Assembly (NCBI RefSeq): GCF_026230105.1
Contig: NC_079476.1
Span: 13,530,709 to 13,594,708, forward strand
Direction of reading: 5' to 3'
Origin: Diorhabda sublineata
Taxonomy: Eukaryota; Arthropoda; Insecta; Coleoptera; Chrysomelidae
Length of the DNA stretch: 64,000 nucleotides
The notes under the pieces are model-generated. The model ran no database searches. It worked only from the letters and a program-made list of their open reading frames with translations, and was not told the origin of the DNA. Below are positions 45,201-55,080 of the stretch, one piece after another (position 1 is the first letter of the stretch; each line of letters opens with the position of its first letter). The translations under genes were made by a program, and so were the position numbers.

Positions 45201-48200
45201 ATCATACTAATCAATAATGAATTATATTTAAAAATTTATTCATCGACCAGCACGTAATAGAAAAAAATCTAGTATATTTCTAAGTATGTACAACCTACGA
45301 CACTGGTGGCTATAAATTTTATCAATAATTTCACTTATACATGGAAACTCTTAATAACTAACTGATACAAAAGTTGTTTCAATTATTTTTTCAGCTTTAA
45401 ATATTTTCTAACAAACTTTCTAAGAACAAGTTACAGTATTTTGAACGTCTTTATGTTAGATTAAACAAACTATATCAGAACCTCCTTATGTTAGACCAAA
45501 TAATCTATATCTGATGCTGCCTTTGCCAATCCAGCAAAATCAAAGAAATATCAACAAAACATTTATAGAATTTGTTAGAGGGAACAAATTATATTGAATG
45601 ATAACTTTGCTAATTCAGCAAAGTGAAAGAGCTATATATAATACATTCACTAGAACATTCGATATCAAGTCAAATTAAAATTATACAACTCAGTCTGACT
45701 TTAGTGTTAGTTCTGTTATATTATCAATTGTGTATACTGTTGAATTTCTTGGAAAAGTGTAGCTAATAAATTGTTTATAAAAAAGTGAGTTTTCAAGAGA
45801 TGATTCATATTCAACATCACAAATTACCTGTTTACTCAATAAAGAAAGTAGTGAGTTTAACAATTTTAGAAAATATATCTGTCCATTTTCTATTCTAAAT
45901 ATATACTAACGAATACTCAAGTTCTATTAGGTTTCTAGATCCCCTATAAACGCGAAAACATGCGTCAGAGAAAAAATAATTAAGGAAAATAATCAGAAAG
46001 GAAGTTAGGACAATTTATTATCTTGAGGAAACACTACCTTTAAACTTTGTGTTGTAAGCCAGTACGAGTCCACAAAGTGATAAGGGGTAACTGGAACAAT
46101 AATGTAAATCAAGCACTGATGGAAGAACAAAATATGTGTACTTTTATAAATTCGTTAATCTAAGAATTCTCAATGATTACTCCATAACAAACATCACTAA
46201 TCATTACTTTTACCATTGATTCTTTGTAACATTTTTGTTGTTCAATTGATATTAGAAATAAAAGATTACAAAAGGAAATTAAAAAATCGGAAAGTCCTAT
46301 CAAAAACTGTAAAATAAAATTTATATGAGTCAATAGCATATAACTGTCCAGATTAGTATGTATAATTCAAGTAGATTGCTGCCAATGAAAAAGTAGAAAA
46401 AGACAGACTTGAGTAACAACAAACATTTTTCAAATTAAAGATTCAAAGTTGAAAGCAAAGAAAAAATATCCCATGAGGTAAAACAACGCTATGTTTCAAT
46501 CTAACTATCATCTAACAAACTATATTTCTAATTAAAATTCCACATACCTTTAACTTGAATAAGTCCCGGTTCACAATGTCCACATGTTTGGTTACCCTCA
46601 TGTATGTGACACACTAAAATTGTCTGCCCGATTTGTATTTTACTACCATGAATAATAATCATACTTTCACTCTCTTGTTTTGATGGTGACATTCGTTTTC
46701 CGTTAAGTAAAGTCCCATTTCTTGATCCTAAATCCACTGCTTGGTAATGTCCAGTTTTTTCTTCAAATGAAATTTTTAAATGATGTTTACTTGCGTTCGG
46801 ATCTTTTAACAGAATCGAATGGGATCCTTCCCGACCGATTGAACCTCCGCTACAGGTTATTATATGTAAAGAGCCAACTTTCATACTTGGTATTTCTGAA
46901 GCCTCTACTATTACTCGCATACATGGTGGCCAACTTTTGGATATATCTGAAAATTGAAATGATACAAACTTTGCATCATACTCTTTTATAATTTACAATG
47001 CAGTTCAAAGTGAGCAATTTGCTACAATCCTCAACTCCTAGGTGCCATATTATTTTTCAACATTAAAGGAAATTAGAAAAAAAAAAACAAAAATAACTAC
47101 CACTAGAATCAGAATCGACCCCTGCATCATCACTATTTGTTTCAGTAGAAGTACATTCTCCTTCTTCCATATCCTTATTTATTTTACCAGATCTTCCTTC
47201 TGTTTTACGCCCTTTTTTGAGTCCCTAGAAAGAATAATTTCGAGTTACTCATTTTAATACGTACCCAAGGCAGTATTTCGTTGACTATTTAATGTCATTT
47301 TATTGAAAGATAACAATAGCTCGCCCAAATCAGAAGTAGTCTTTACCTGAAAACAAAGAAAATGTATATAATAAGTCGTAAATAGTTGGCAAACACTATA
47401 TTATTTAAATTTTTTTTATTATTGTTCTCACAATTAATTAAAAGATCATAAAACTACTACAATATTGAAAAGTTATTGGAAATTTATCAATAGAATATGA
47501 AACAAGTGTACATCAACATTCATCATATACCTAAAGTAATAGATTCGTGTCAATTAATCAATGTATTAAATACATTCTCCAACAAAATTAACGGATTTTT
47601 TTAAGGGTGATTATTGTAATCAATGTAAAAACATTATAAAATAGAAGTTAGAATATCCTGAATTAACAAACAAATGTGCAATAGATTTGATACAAATTAT
47701 AGAAAACAATGAGAGGGTCTAATTGAATAGTGCCTATTTCCTTCTTTAGCAGCAGTTACAGCTCAATAGCATCTAGATAGGTTCCATTTCAATCAAAATT
47801 AATTACACCCAAAAAAGTTTTGCTTAAAATCACTTCAAGGTAAGTTGTATAATAAGTCTTGTAGTCAAGAGAAAGCTTTCAACGATCACCACGTACTTTT
47901 GAGAAGCCTTCTCCAAGACACTCTTCATGGATTATAACATATGGATTATTATATAACAAAATGAAGCCATTGAAAGATTTCAAAAGTTGTCCTATAAAAC
48001 TTTCAGTCAACTAGAATAAATTATGTGTTAATTTTGCTACAGAGTGTATTTTTTTAAAAGTGGTAATCAAATCTATGAATACTGTTTTATGTGTGCTAAG
48101 TACAACCTTGAAAAGTGAGCAAAATGAGATACATTAAGGTACAAAATTTGTTAATTAGTATCCAAAGAATTAGTTTTGTTGCTCTGGCTAGTCTCTTAAA

Positions 48201-51200
48201 TGCAATGTTAATGTTTACTTTACATTAAGATAGTTAAAATTTTACAAATATAATATTGTTCTATACTAAAAAATGGTTGCTGGTTAGTTGTCAGAGAATT
48301 TACTTTCTTTGCAGCTGCTTTTTCAGACTCGAATTTTACTAGCTCTACAGGTTTTAAAAGTGCATTTGAAATTATTTGAAATTTGTTGTGGAGGCAGCAA
48401 CAAGAGAAAGAAAACATCAGCAATATTGGCCCAAAATTTTAATTTTGTCAGTCTTTTAAAGTCACTAGGAATTTGTTAATGATGCACTTTGTTACAATTA
48501 CCTACAGAGCTAACAAGAAAATAAAAATAAAAAAACCTTGTTTTTGAGAAGAATATCTTGGTATCAAATCAAAACAAGCAAAAGTACAGAAGCAAAAGAG
48601 ACTACGTCCGTTTTGATACTTTTGATATTTTTCTAAAAAAACATGTCCAATTGTATGATTCTATATCATTATAGCGAAATTCGTTAGAAATAATTAAAAA
48701 TGATTCTGAAGGTACTTAAAATTATCTGTGATGCTAGCAAGATCAGATTCCAAGTTACTTTTCTTCCTTCTTACATTCTATTTTGTTGCTGGTTCTGTTG
48801 AAAATAATAAATCACAGAAAAATACCATAACAAAAAAATTACAAATGATTTTCACAGTATTCAAAAATAATTGTGAAGTTAGTAAATTTCCATCCCATCT
48901 ATTATGGGCAATTTGGGTTTCTCTTCTATTGCTTTCCATATAAACAAGTTTAATGACAAAATCCATTTACAACAAAATGAAAATGATTTCAGAGTATTTA
49001 GAAACTTGGAAGACTCCATAGGCTATTGAAATAACAAAATTCAATATATCGCAAATGATCTCAAAGCATTTTTAAACTATATGAAAATAACGTAATCTGG
49101 GTGTGAGAAAGCTACTAAATTTTTTGATATGGAGAGATTTTATATTATATTTACAAAGTTTCGATCATGATGTAGAATTAGTATTAACGTTGTTTCTGAT
49201 GCATCAAACAGAACAATAAAATTAATTCTTTGGCAACTAATTAGTACCAAATTTTGCTGGAAACTTTGGTATTCGTTTTTTAGAGCTGCTATCTACAGAC
49301 TCTGAGATACTCGTACATTACTTTTAAGTGAGACTCGTGTTGATCTACAAATGGGTTTCTGAATAAGGTTTTTTAAAATTTTTGTATTAAAATTAATTTA
49401 GATACCTATTATATGATGGTATCCTAGAACTTGAACAATTATTTGAATCAGTGTGAAGTTATTCTTTGAGTGGCGACGCTAGAACACATGTGAACGTCTG
49501 TGATATCAGGTTTGTCAGGCCTTTATTTCCCAGAAAAAAAGCATGTGAAATTACAAGAGCCAGATTATAAAAACTTCTGTTATTGCTAATAAAATGATGA
49601 CAAAAATTATTTACAAAAATAGAAATTGAAACAGATGAATGTTTTGCCTTTAGCCTCAATAAATTTTTTCAGGATTATATGATAGCTAAGACAAGCTGCT
49701 ATTTCAACTTCAATTGACAGAGCGGATAATGCAGATCTTTGTGCTTCTCAAGTAGGTCTTAATCAATTTCAACAATGAGAAACTTCTCTCAGCGGAAGCT
49801 GTACTAACAAAAAATGTGAATAGTTTTATAATTGTTATGTAAACATTCAACATACTTCTTCCAAATTATTTGGTTTAACGTCATTGATAGAGTCTAGTGA
49901 ATTGCTTTTTAAAAGCTGAAGTTCTTTATATTGTTCAAAAGACTATATGACACTATTTTCGTGTTCTCAAATTTTATACCTAAATCATTACAATGCTTGA
50001 GAAGCCGCCAACGCCTAGCGCCACCACTGGATTCATTGGATGCAAAAATGTCACAAATTGGAAATATTAGTGAGAACTTTTTAGATCATCAACAATTCTT
50101 TGATTGTATGTATAGTATTAAGTAAAATAAATGTACTGAAAGTATTTACTTTGTTTTTATGTTTGCTTTTTCTTTTAATAACATGTCCACTTTCTGCCTC
50201 TGCTTGAATAGGTACTTGTGAATGAAATTCATAAGATTGTGTATCAGCATTATATTTTAGATATTTACCAGTAGTACCATCATAATATAAACCATATTCC
50301 TACAAAATAATAAAAATTAATAATTACAGTAGTTTTCAGTAATCATCCACCCCTCATAAACATTGACATTAAATAAAAAAAATTATATAGAAGTTGTATC
50401 TATACAATACTTCACTGCCCTAGTATTACAAGGGCGTAACAAATTAAGAAAATTTGAAATTTTAGGATAACATAGTTATGTGCATAATGAACCTTTTGAA
50501 TCTAAAATCAAGCAAATCTGAATTTTAGAATCATAAGAAAACCCAAAGTGTATGTTTTAAATTTGTAGATTAAGTTACATAGTACTATGTTGAACATACA
50601 CCCACTTAATTCTCACTCACAGTTCATTTTTTCAATATGTATAACATGTTGACACCCTGGTATTTTTAAATTTTTCTTGTTTTGTAATAATTATAGGTTA
50701 GGTTTTTCAGTTAGTTAATTAAATCTGGGGATATATAGAGCCTGATGTAGTGGTGCACAAAACTGAAAAGAAGCTTCCATGTAAAAGAACTAGGGACTCG
50801 AGACCTGGGCACACAATATTCTAAAGAAAATATTTAATAGAGGATGGGAATAAGTTTTAACAAAAAAGGATTGATTGAAAGTAAGTAAAGACAATAGAAA
50901 AAAAATTTAAACTATTATAAGTTAGATGCAAATGAAAAGAGAATGTTTATCCTATATACAACTACAAAGTGTAAGGTTGAAAGAAGAAGAAACTGGAAAA
51001 ATTCTAAAAACTCAAGAAAGATGAATAGCTTTGGATACTTTTTTATTTTAAATAAGGGAATAAACAAGTTTGTGGAGATTTGTGGAAGACAGGCTATAAG
51101 CCAAAAACCTAAATAGACCATTCATAACCATGCAATAAATTCCCATATATAAGCTCGAAAAAATTTAGTAAAAGATCATATTAAAATGTTTCTCTTAGTA

Positions 51201-52495
51201 GTCATTTTTGTTGGGCTCAAACAAAAAGGCAATTCCTAGAAGGTGACCTGTCAATAAGGAAAATGTATAAGTTGTAGGAAAAATTTGTAGCAGTAAAAGT
51301 GAATTCTAAAGAGCTTACTTCAAATAAGAGAACAAGATCTTTATAATTTAATTACTATTAGTTAAAACGAATTATAAAGCTTTTTCATTTTCAAAGGTGC
51401 CTTACAATTTCTCAACAAATTACAAGATTAGATATAGGCGCTCTTTTTCTGAGTCTGAATAAGAATCTTCGAGTATAAGACAAAGAATTGGTTGGGGACA
51501 ATCTTGTGTTAGAGCAGAAAGTAATATTTCCTGAAATACTGAGAAAAAATGATTATGCATTGGTATTTGCACAAAACAAAGTTCAAGTAGATGCCAATGG
51601 ATATGATAAAACTTTTTACAAAACTATTTTTAGTAGACTAAAAACAAATAAAAAAGAAAATTTCCAGTATAAGATAAGTATTTGTTACTTTTTTGTAATT
51701 TTTATTTCCATTTAATTCCAAGTTTTGAAATCTTATGTTAATGACATCCAAAATTTTTGAAATTTTTAAGAATAACAAAGTCCTACATATTTTTGTTTAA
51801 TACAATAAAAAATGGTTAAACAAACTCATACACAGTAAGAATTTAAGAAAATGTTCAAATTTAAGTAGATCTAAAGGTAAATATTTTTAATATTGTTGTT
51901 CTCAAAATTATACATATACAAACTATAACATAAGATTATGTAACTCTAGGGCAGCAACTTGTTATTGTATATATTAAATATTGTAATAATTCATCACGTT
52001 CAGTAGATAAATTAATAAAATAATACCGCATTGTAGTAATATCCCGTATTATAGTCATAGTATAATCCTGATGTTTCCTCGTAAACAAAACCAGTATTTT
52101 GCATAGCTGATTCGGCTGCTTCTGTAATATCATCAACTAAACTCTGCTGAACATTCATTTGGGTATCTGAATCTAATGCATTTGTACTGATTACTTCTGT
52201 TTGGGTACTACTATCTACATGTTTATTTCTTGTCTAAAATACATTAATCAGAGGACTTACAGAAAATAATTGGTAAGTATACCACCTTTAATCTATTTCG
52301 CAATTTGTTTATTTTTTTCAGGTACCGATTAATAAGGTTTTCTAATTTTTCAATGTAATTGAAAGCTTCTGGATAATCTTGTAACAATTTCATCTTGAAG
52401 TTGGTATCCGTATGCGCTTTTTGAATTATGTCTATTTCACTACATGACGAATCACTTGTTTTGATTTCTTTATTTTGATTTACTGTAGTATTCAT
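39223..52495 (-). CDS. Aggf1: Angiogenic factor with G-patch and FHA domains 1 orthologue (eight exons)
   Basis: Eight exons join in frame to 520 codons: 52286-52495, 52027-52233, 50150-50299, 47101-47224, 46548-46946, 41743-41947, 41593-41692, 39223-39390. Domain order is that of AGGF1: a charged, probably coiled-coil N-terminus (about 45-75), a tyrosine-rich OCRE domain (about 118-165), an acidic linker, an FHA domain (about 240-345; GRE at 268-270, SKHHLKI at 283-289, LGSRNGT at 303-309), then a G-patch (439-479; NKGFKLLQKMGWKEGESLG). OCRE and G-patch domains occur in splicing factors; FHA binds phosphothreonine. In animals the family is nuclear/cytoplasmic and linked to RNA processing; the vertebrate angiogenic role need not apply here. 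At 520 residues it is shorter than the roughly 714 of the human protein, mostly in the linkers. All joints are GT/AG; no damage is seen. Head to head with HMG-CoA synthase. Confidence 0.95.
39970..40706 (+). mobile_element. Internally deleted mariner, family 2, copy 1
   Basis: 737 bp bounded by inverted ends CGAGGCATATTTTTTAAATA and, reverse-complemented from the right, CGAGGCATATTTTTAAGGAA, with TA outside each (39968-39969, 40707-40708). The transposase remnant reads VVEPIDIHREICDVYVQNIM at 40200-40260, jumps at about 40285 over most of the catalytic domain, and resumes at LLHDNARPHVANRTKD-like sequence (second aspartate) through LHLKKHLGGQRLQDDNEVKT to the C-terminus (stop near 40606). The middle and first aspartate are deleted. 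Partner copy: 57811-58611. Confidence 0.9.
41300..41570 (+). pseudogene. Mariner transposase relic, third family
   Basis: Plus-strand pieces read NNAPTHSSATVAE (second aspartate changed to N), then LANSDSFLISNLKK at the third aspartate, then FGGKRFPTNGDVRNAFDD. These are the D34D end of a mariner transposase. Two stops follow VAE and a frame change precedes the rest. Confidence 0.72.
41593..41692 (-). CDS. Aggf1: Aggf1 exon 7 (G-patch)
   Basis: 100 bp; phase 2 in, phase 0 out at CCG/GTAAGT. Encodes SINKENKGFKLLQKMGWKEG then ESLGKEGGGLLEP, the glycine-spaced G-patch start. Confidence 0.94.
41743..41947 (-). CDS. Aggf1: Aggf1 exon 6 (linker)
   Basis: 205 bp after TATTCTTTCAG; phase 1 in, phase 2 out. 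Encodes PEKERLYMPSKSNQHKKQLN, NLKMLYGVTEFEGEAKLASG and YTDRAQKRRETVGSQNPHEK, the basic linker between FHA and G-patch that is well kept in AGGF1. The intron to exon 7 is only 50 bp. Confidence 0.93.
42142..42222. repeat. (AT)n microsatellite, about 80 bp
   Basis: AT dinucleotides with two small interruptions near the left end. Confidence 0.96.
42236..43200 (+). mobile_element. LINE relic: reverse transcriptase domain
   Basis: Broken plus-strand frames give, in order, VEEVINKTKNNKSPGDNGVT, QIWKTEKMPEAWKTP, GDKTLSENYRGIALLDIT-like, GGFRKGRGTSDQ-like, NLFVDFKRAYDSMNRKKLI and, further on, EFENVENFMYVGVLLDNE. This is the RT fingers/palm order (KSPGxDGI, WKxAxIxPIxKKGD, NYRGIxLL, GFRxGRxTxDQ, FVDFxxAYDS). 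The catalytic FADD box is not recognisable. Many stops. Confidence 0.85.
43400..43970 (+). mobile_element. LINE relic: RNase H region
   Basis: Plus strand near 43605-43700 gives IAEKICKRIGENILVWVPGH then KRIKEREKK, matching the WVPGHxGIxGNExAD core of LINE RNase H in decayed form, with STNAKEF and LHCRLSTQIKLGSKNR after it. The catalytic positions are largely lost. Confidence 0.6.
44491..44800 (+). pseudogene. Possible processed pseudogene or transposon ORF remnant, unrecognised
   Basis: An ATG at 44491 opens MALDAKFTPVKSNSNYSEFE then GNIIHPFWMPPHSVPL and stops. Another frame then reads TSVNNNDIFSLNLPEKMSST, QLFPIPPNNILPMRAEKTKP and SNRTPIFRSSNWSKP. The Ser/Asn/Pro-rich text is coherent across one frame change, and the opposite strand is also open. 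I do not recognise the protein. Confidence 0.3.
45447..45796 (+). repeat. Possible solo LTR with internal tandem repeats
   Basis: Internal duplications (TATGTTAGA..AAA..CTATAT twice; AATYCAGCAAA with following AAAGA twice), a TATA-like AGCTATATATAATAC and a downstream AATAAATTG give an LTR-like layout. No target-site duplication could be fixed. Confidence 0.25.
46548..46946 (-). CDS. Aggf1: Aggf1 exon 5 (FHA domain)
   Basis: 399 bp between TTTTCAG and AAAG/GTATGT; phase 1 in and out. Encodes ISKSWPPCMRVIVEASEIPS, GGSIGREGSHSILLKDPNAS, KHHLKISFEEKTGHYQAVDL and GSRNGTLLNGKRM. The phosphopeptide-binding FHA residues Gly268, Arg269, Ser283, His286 and Asn307 are all present. Confidence 0.95.
46947..47100 (-). 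other. Aggf1 intron 4
   Basis: 154 bp, AT-rich, canonical borders; nothing else in it. Confidence 0.85.
47101..47224 (-). CDS. Aggf1: Aggf1 exon 4 (acidic linker)
   Basis: 124 bp after TTTCTAG; phase 0 in, phase 1 out at AGTG/GTAGTT. Encodes GLKKGRKTEGRSGKINKD then MEEGECTSTETNSDDAGVDS, a basic then acidic linker of low complexity. Confidence 0.88.
47225..50149 (-). other. Aggf1 intron 3
   Basis: 2925 bp, AT-rich, holding the hAT relic at 49469-50030. Several short open frames (for example 48220-48943) show no family features. Confidence 0.8.
49461..50038 (-). mobile_element. hAT element relic with transposase dimerisation-domain remnant
   Basis: Element 49469-50030 (562 bp), flanked by ATTCTTTG (49461-49468) and ATTCATTG (50031-50038), a 7-of-8 duplication. 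Ends: left AGTGGCGACGCTAG, right (reverse complement) CCAGTGGTGGCGCTAG. The minus strand keeps part of the hAT C-terminal dimerisation domain near 49600-49830: a decayed ASAERSF-like start, then EAQRSALSALSIEVEIA with KKFIEAKGKTF, following the pattern LRSTMxQERLxxLALLSIExEI. Everything upstream of that domain is deleted. Confidence 0.75.
50150..50299 (-). CDS. Aggf1: Aggf1 exon 3 (OCRE, second half)
   Basis: 150 bp, phase 0 both sides. Encodes EYGLYYDGTTGKYLKYNADT then QSYEFHSQVPIQAEAESG and a lysine-rich end. The YDGTTGKYLKYN box completes the OCRE domain begun in exon 2. Confidence 0.94.
50300..52026 (-). other. Aggf1 intron 2
   Basis: 1727 bp, AT-rich; a patch at 50740-50800 may be old repeat DNA. 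No gene recognised. Confidence 0.75.
52027..52233 (-). CDS. Aggf1: Aggf1 exon 2 (OCRE, first half)
   Basis: 207 bp after GTATTTTAG, phase 0 both sides. Encodes TRNKHVDSSTQTEVISTNAL, ... VDDITEAAESAMQNTGFVYE and ETSGLYYDYNTGYYYNA, the tyrosine-rich OCRE start. Confidence 0.94.
52286..52495 (-). CDS. Aggf1: Aggf1 exon 1 (start codon)
   Basis: 210 bp, ATG at 52495. Encodes MNTTVNQNKEIKTSDSSCSE, ... YIEKLENLINRYLKKINKLR and NRLK, a probable coiled coil (leucine spacing at residues 51, 54, 60 and 65). The donor AAAG/GTGGTA is weak but keeps phase 0, and the next intron is only 52 bp. Reading past it gives a short non-homologous tail, which supports splicing. Confidence 0.88.
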
Positions 52496-53084
52496 GTTTT
52501 ATATTAAAATACCTATTTTAGAGTATTTTTCAATATAAACATCACTGGTATCTTCTGTCATATGTCAATATAATTTCTCTCCTTTAGAATATATGTGTTA
52601 CCCTAAAACCTTGGTTTGAAGTTCGATGGCTTTGCTCATAGAGATGTATATTCACCAGGTAGATAATAGATCGCTATTATGCAATACTATCTCTGTATTT
52701 CTCTCTTTTCTTATTGAGTTAAAATACTGCTTTATTGTATTTACTGTCCCAGTGCGGTAAGCATTATCGTAAATACACGATTCACATCCTTTTTACTCTG
52801 TTGTGCAGGTGGGAGCAGACATCATACATGACAGCTTCTAACTAAATCTACTCTGTGGTTTGTATTCGGTAAATGAGGTTAAGTATTTGAGGACAATTTG
52901 TAGAGGATGAGAAGGGATTAAAAAATTATTATTGGAGACTCATTGAAGAGTGGTGGTACCGATAAATATTTAATTACTACAGAACTTATAAAAATGTATC
53001 ATGCAGTAGTAAATTTTGAAACACGCAGAACTGTAATTAATACCGACTAAGTGTTAACTCTATAGTAGTGTAGTGACTTAAATT
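52496..53084. promoter_or_regulatory. Probable bidirectional promoter of Aggf1 and Hmgs
   Basis: 589 bp between two divergent start codons, containing both 5' untranslated regions. It is less AT-rich than the introns. No TATA box or named factor site can be singled out by eye. The head-to-head arrangement itself is the evidence. Confidence 0.6.
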
Positions 53085-53509
53085 ATGGATAAGTGGCCGA
53101 AAGACGTTGGTATTTTAGCTCTAGAATTGTATATACCCTCTTTATATGTTGACCAGGCAGAATTAGAGGATTATGATGGAGTTTCAAGTGGAAAGTACAC
53201 TATTGGTTTGGGCCAACAGAAAATGGGGTTCTGTACGGACCGGGAAGATATTAATTCGTTATGCCTTACTGTGGTTCAAAAATTAATGGAAAACTACAAT
53301 ATAAAACCACAAGATATTGGGCGTTTAGAAGTGGGCACTGAAACTATCATTGATAAATCTAAAAGTGTAAAAACAGTTTTAATGCAACTGTTTGAACCTT
53401 TTGGAGTAACAGATATAGAGGGTGTAGATACAACAAATGCGTGTTATGGGGGTACAGCGGCATTGATCAATGCTATTTCGTGGATTGAGTCATCTTATTG
53501 GAATGGCAG
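53085..53509 (+). CDS. Hmgs: Hydroxymethylglutaryl-CoA synthase, first coding exon
   Basis: ATG at 53085, donor GGCAG/GTAATT after 53509 (phase 2). The 141 complete codons are the N-terminal third of cytosolic HMG-CoA synthase, which condenses acetyl-CoA and acetoacetyl-CoA to HMG-CoA in the mevalonate pathway. In insects, which make no sterols, this feeds juvenile hormone, dolichol, ubiquinone and terpenoid pheromone synthesis. Seen directly: DVGILALELYIPSLYVDQAE, GKYTIGLGQQKMGFC, the catalytic glutamate Glu86 in LEVGTETIID and the acyl-accepting Cys120 in DTTNACYGGTAA. No mitochondrial leader precedes the conserved start. The next exon should begin with the YALVVAGDIA-type strand, but none was found to the window end, so intron 1 is at least 10.4 kb. 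No damage is seen in this exon. Confidence 0.96.
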
Positions 53510-54435
53510 GTAATTGTAGATTTCATTATTATGAAACTTGAGGGGTATTGTCTATTTTTAAAACTAATGATATAAATACATCTAGAGAGGAAAAATAACG
53601 CTTTTATATATTAAAAATAATTGATTATAATTGTTGCCAAACACATTTGCAAGTGCTTTTACTTTTGTAAAACTTTTACCTGTCCAATTTTCACACAAAG
53701 TGGTATATTTCTATTTAGTGTTTAAGAGATATGTTAATTTGGACTAGTTATTAAAATCTTAATCCTAGTGAATGCTTTTTAAATTCCAATAAAATAACAT
53801 AAATTTGTCAATACTAAGAATTAGTATTACCATTGTATAAAGAATATTTATTCTTTATACAATGGTATTACTTATTATGTAGAAAATTTGTACTTTTACT
53901 CAAGCCACTATAATATAATTAGAAAGTTGTGTTATGAGTGAAATGTACTAAGTTTATACAAAACAACATTTGAATCAGTTATATACATACATATATACAG
54001 TTTCATAAATTATGTTTTAATAGATTAAAATTCTAAATTTTATTTGTATTCAGTAGAACAATACTACTATTCTTATGCTTTCTATTTTACTTCCTTGTTA
54101 TGATTGAGTTCAACTAACTAATCGCTGTTTAAATGACAATAACATGCACTAAAAACATTTTATGAGGAAATGAGAAAGTTAAACCAATAAACATATATTG
54201 ACAATTTTGGGTATTCCACATTTATAATACTTGATTATGGGAAGGTCTTGATTTTCTTTACTGAACAAATCCAACCAAATAACTACAGTATCTTTTTCAT
54301 TTGGTACCAGTTATCTTTTGCTGCACACTTACAAATACTCTGATACCCTTCATTGTTTTGATTTAAAATATATAATAAAATAGAATTCACCCTAACTACT
54401 GAAGTCAATTTCTGAAAATGCATTTGAAAATATAT
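53510..54435 (+). other. Hmgs intron 1, proximal part
   Basis: AT-rich DNA with one strong palindrome (53823-53872); no gene recognised. Confidence 0.7.
53823..53872. repeat. 24-bp near-perfect palindrome
   Basis: AGTATTACCATTGTATAAAG + AATA, two-base spacer TT, then its reverse complement with one changed base pair. The structure would extrude as a cruciform or fold as a 24-bp RNA hairpin. Confidence 0.85.
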
Positions 54436-54439
54436 ATAC

Positions 54440-55080
54440 TCATACAATAAAGTTCAGGCTCGCATTATTGTTAAACAAAGAAACCCCATACCAGTCAACA
54501 GTGGTATTACACAAGGAGACTCACTTAGTCCCATCTTACTCAACATAGTAATGAAGGAAAAAAGGTGTGGCTAGGCCATAGTCACAGAATGGGTGACACC
54601 ATGATATGTGCTGAAAATTGGAATATAGAGTAGAGGTCGACCACGATAGAAATGGAGTGTCAGTCTAGAGCCAGGATGAGAAAAGATATATTAGGCTACT
54701 ATTATGGAAGAAAGAGGAAGAAGCATTTGAAAGATATTTTATCAAGTAAAATATTGAATTTGGTTTTTTCAGAGACTACGAAAATCAGTTCCCAGAAGAT
54801 AAAGTCTAAATTGGTCAGGGATTGTATACATTGCTTGGAAGAAATAAGGCTTTACAATATGATTACCATAACCTGGTTGCAGGGCTAAGAAGGCCACTTG
54901 GGAAATGAAGAATCTAACATATAGTCAAAGGATATATAGAAGCCATGACATAGTCACACCCTTTTTGGAGCAATGCAACATGCATTTTCAAAGCATCTTT
55001 TCAAAACTGGATAACAGAGGAATTTAAATTGGTGCATACATAGACTAGAAAACTTCAGACAGTAGACCTTGAAGCCATCA
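54440..55080 (+). mobile_element. LINE relics: RT, tail and RNase H pieces
   Basis: Plus-strand pieces: KVQARIIVKQRNPIPVNSGI then TQGDSLSPILLNIVM (54450-54550, the RT 'GVxQGDSLSPLLFNI' motif); VWLGHSHRMGDTMI (about 54565-54610, RTE-type tail); and LVRDCIHCLEEIRLYNMITI then TWLQG-stop-EGHLGNEE (54815-54910, RNase H WVPGHxGIxGNE). At least two LINE types seem to be joined or nested. All are broken by stops. Confidence 0.75.

Larger units (their letters stand above)
41948..46547 (-). other. Aggf1 intron 5
   Basis: 4600 bp holding an AT microsatellite, two LINE relics (42236-43200 and 43400-43970), a possible pseudogene (44491-44800) and an LTR-like stretch (45447-45796). Confidence 0.75.
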
